From: Thiobacillus denitrificans
GTDB taxonomy: Bacteria > Pseudomonadota > Gammaproteobacteria > Burkholderiales > Thiobacillaceae
NCBI RefSeq assembly: GCF_001530125.1
Contig: NZ_LDUG01000008.1
Span: 1 to 64,000, forward strand
DNA length: 64,000 bases
Reading direction: 5' to 3'
Made by a program: the position numbers and the translations under genes. Positions within the stretch are counted from its first letter, which is position 1; each line of letters opens with the position of its first letter. The notes below the pieces were generated by a model. It did not search any database. It worked only from the letters and a program-made list of their open reading frames with translations, and was not told where the DNA came from. This document shows, in pieces, positions 63,550 through 64,000 of the stretch.

Positions 63550-63639
63550 ATGTCTAATTGGTCGCAACCGTCCTTTCTCCTCTGCCTGCCGAGCCTTCTG
63601 TTCAGCAGCTTGCTGCTGCGCTGCGCGCGCGCATACTAA
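63550..63639 (+). CDS. Leucine-rich leader peptide upstream of leuA
   Basis: A 29-residue frame, [20 protein letters not shown] then LLLRCARAY, with eight leucines, including runs of two, two and three. It starts 14 bases after the pssA stop and ends about 110 bases before leuA. Such a peptide is the expected sensor of charged leucyl-tRNA in transcription attenuation of leucine genes. The ribosome site is weak. A G/C hairpin follows. Confidence 0.7.
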   Translation: MSNWSQPSFLLCLPSLLFSSLLLRCARAY

Positions 63640-63662
63640 ACCCCCTCCCTGCAGTACCCCTC

Positions 63663-63696
63663 GCCGCCAGCTTCTCGCGGCAACCCCTTTATAATG
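63663..63696 (+). promoter_or_regulatory. Possible attenuator hairpin and -10 box before leuA
   Basis: GCCGC and GCGGC (63663-63667 and 63677-63681) form a short stem followed by AACCCCTTTATAAT. The hairpin could be the attenuator of the leucine leader. TATAAT at 63690-63695 also resembles a -10 box, and the CCCCTTTATAAT string recurs before nadK. Confidence 0.4.
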
Positions 63697-63710
63697 CGTC
63701 GGCCCGAGTC

Positions 63711-63728
63711 GACATCGACATCGACATC
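63711..63728. repeat. Three tandem GACATC units before leuA
   Basis: GACATC occurs three times in direct succession in the leuA leader, about 25 bases before the start. Confidence 0.6.
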
Positions 63729-63752
63729 GCCCCGACCCCCATGGAGCCAGCC

Positions 63753-64000
63753 ATGAAAGACCGTTTATTCATTTTTGACACCACCTTGCGCGACGGCGAG
63801 CAAAGCCCCGGCGCGTCGATGACCAAGGAAGAAAAACTCCGCATCGCGCGTCAGCTGGAAAAGCTCGGCGTCGACGTCATCGAGGCCGGCTTTGCCGCAG
63901 CCAGCCCCGGTGATGCCGGTGCCATTCGCGCGATTGCCGAAGCAATCCAGGGCTCGACCATCTGCTCGCTGGCGCGCGCCAACGAGCGCGACATCCACGC
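63753..64000 (+). CDS. leuA: 2-isopropylmalate synthase (partial, N-terminal part)
   Basis: The first 82 residues of LeuA, continuing beyond the window. [20 protein letters not shown] carries the catalytic RDGEQ loop, and [21 protein letters not shown] the second strand. The enzyme condenses 2-ketoisovalerate with acetyl-CoA in leucine synthesis, drawing on the upstream IlvBNC pathway. ATG at 63753 has GGAG seven bases upstream; an in-frame ATG at 63741 is less likely. Confidence 0.96.
   Translation, partial: MKDRLFIFDTTLRDGEQSPGASMTKEEKLRIARQLEKLGVDVIEAGFAAASPGDAGAIRAIAEAIQGSTICSLARANERDIH

Overview
The window is about 64 kb of GC-rich chromosome from a betaproteobacterium, most likely a sulfur-oxidising chemolithotroph of the Thiobacillus type. 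That placement is inferred from gene content: a SoxX-SoxA fusion cytochrome, a flavocytochrome c sulfide dehydrogenase pair (fccAB), several small c-type cytochromes, cbb3-oxidase assembly genes (ccoI/ccoS), three tandem DUF2173 genes, a complete rnfABCDGE-nth operon, and the ilvB-ilvN-ilvC-psd-pssA-leuA order known from betaproteobacteria. No rRNA genes and no CRISPR array were found.

Layout. 0-6 kb: a leftward run from ompW and ccoI/ccoS through a DsbA-like protein, an amidohydrolase and a lipoprotein cyclophilin into a FecCD/BtuC-type permease cut by the window edge. 6-12.5 kb: rightward aat-bpt (N-end rule transferases), leftward soxXA, then a lipoprotein metallopeptidase, thyA, folA, a broken REP-associated transposase flanked by its palindromes, and a YjdM/PhnA-type zinc ribbon protein. 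12.5-21 kb: fccBA, a complete IS630-type element abutting hemH, hrcA, and rightward nadK, recN and a secreted nuclease. 21-24 kb: a SulP transporter and two small cytochromes c. 24-29 kb: an accessory island with lower GC and few recognisable families. It holds a HEPN-motif protein overlapped by a small membrane protein and, divergently, a tandem ribbon-helix-helix protein followed by a large UvrD-type helicase with an inserted nuclease-like domain. This is the best candidate in the window for an undescribed, possibly anti-mobile-element, system.

29-44 kb: a divergent deacetylase/acetyltransferase pair, an HDOD-receiver-GGDEF regulator with a degenerate receiver, the rnf operon ending in nth and a DUF1841 gene, then kup and an IS3-type remnant. 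44-54 kb: a sensor-like Cache protein, a HAD phosphatase, a UPF0149 protein, a CbiM-like membrane protein, hrpA, a CDP-alcohol phosphatidyltransferase, a diguanylate cyclase, a membrane-anchored peroxiredoxin and three tRNAs (Arg-CCT, Glu-TTC, Ala-GGC). 54-64 kb: a GlcD-like oxidase, small hypothetical genes, the DUF2173 trio, then branched-chain amino acid and phospholipid synthesis genes. A leucine-rich leader peptide precedes leuA, which is cut by the right edge.

The window is rich in dispersed repeats: three CACAGAG-type long inverted repeats, two GTCATTGCGAGG-type hairpins, REP palindromes around the transposase relic, and a 60-bp repeat present both at the recN/nuclease junction and in frame inside hrpA. 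Coding calls rest on reading the translated sequences; no database search was run.
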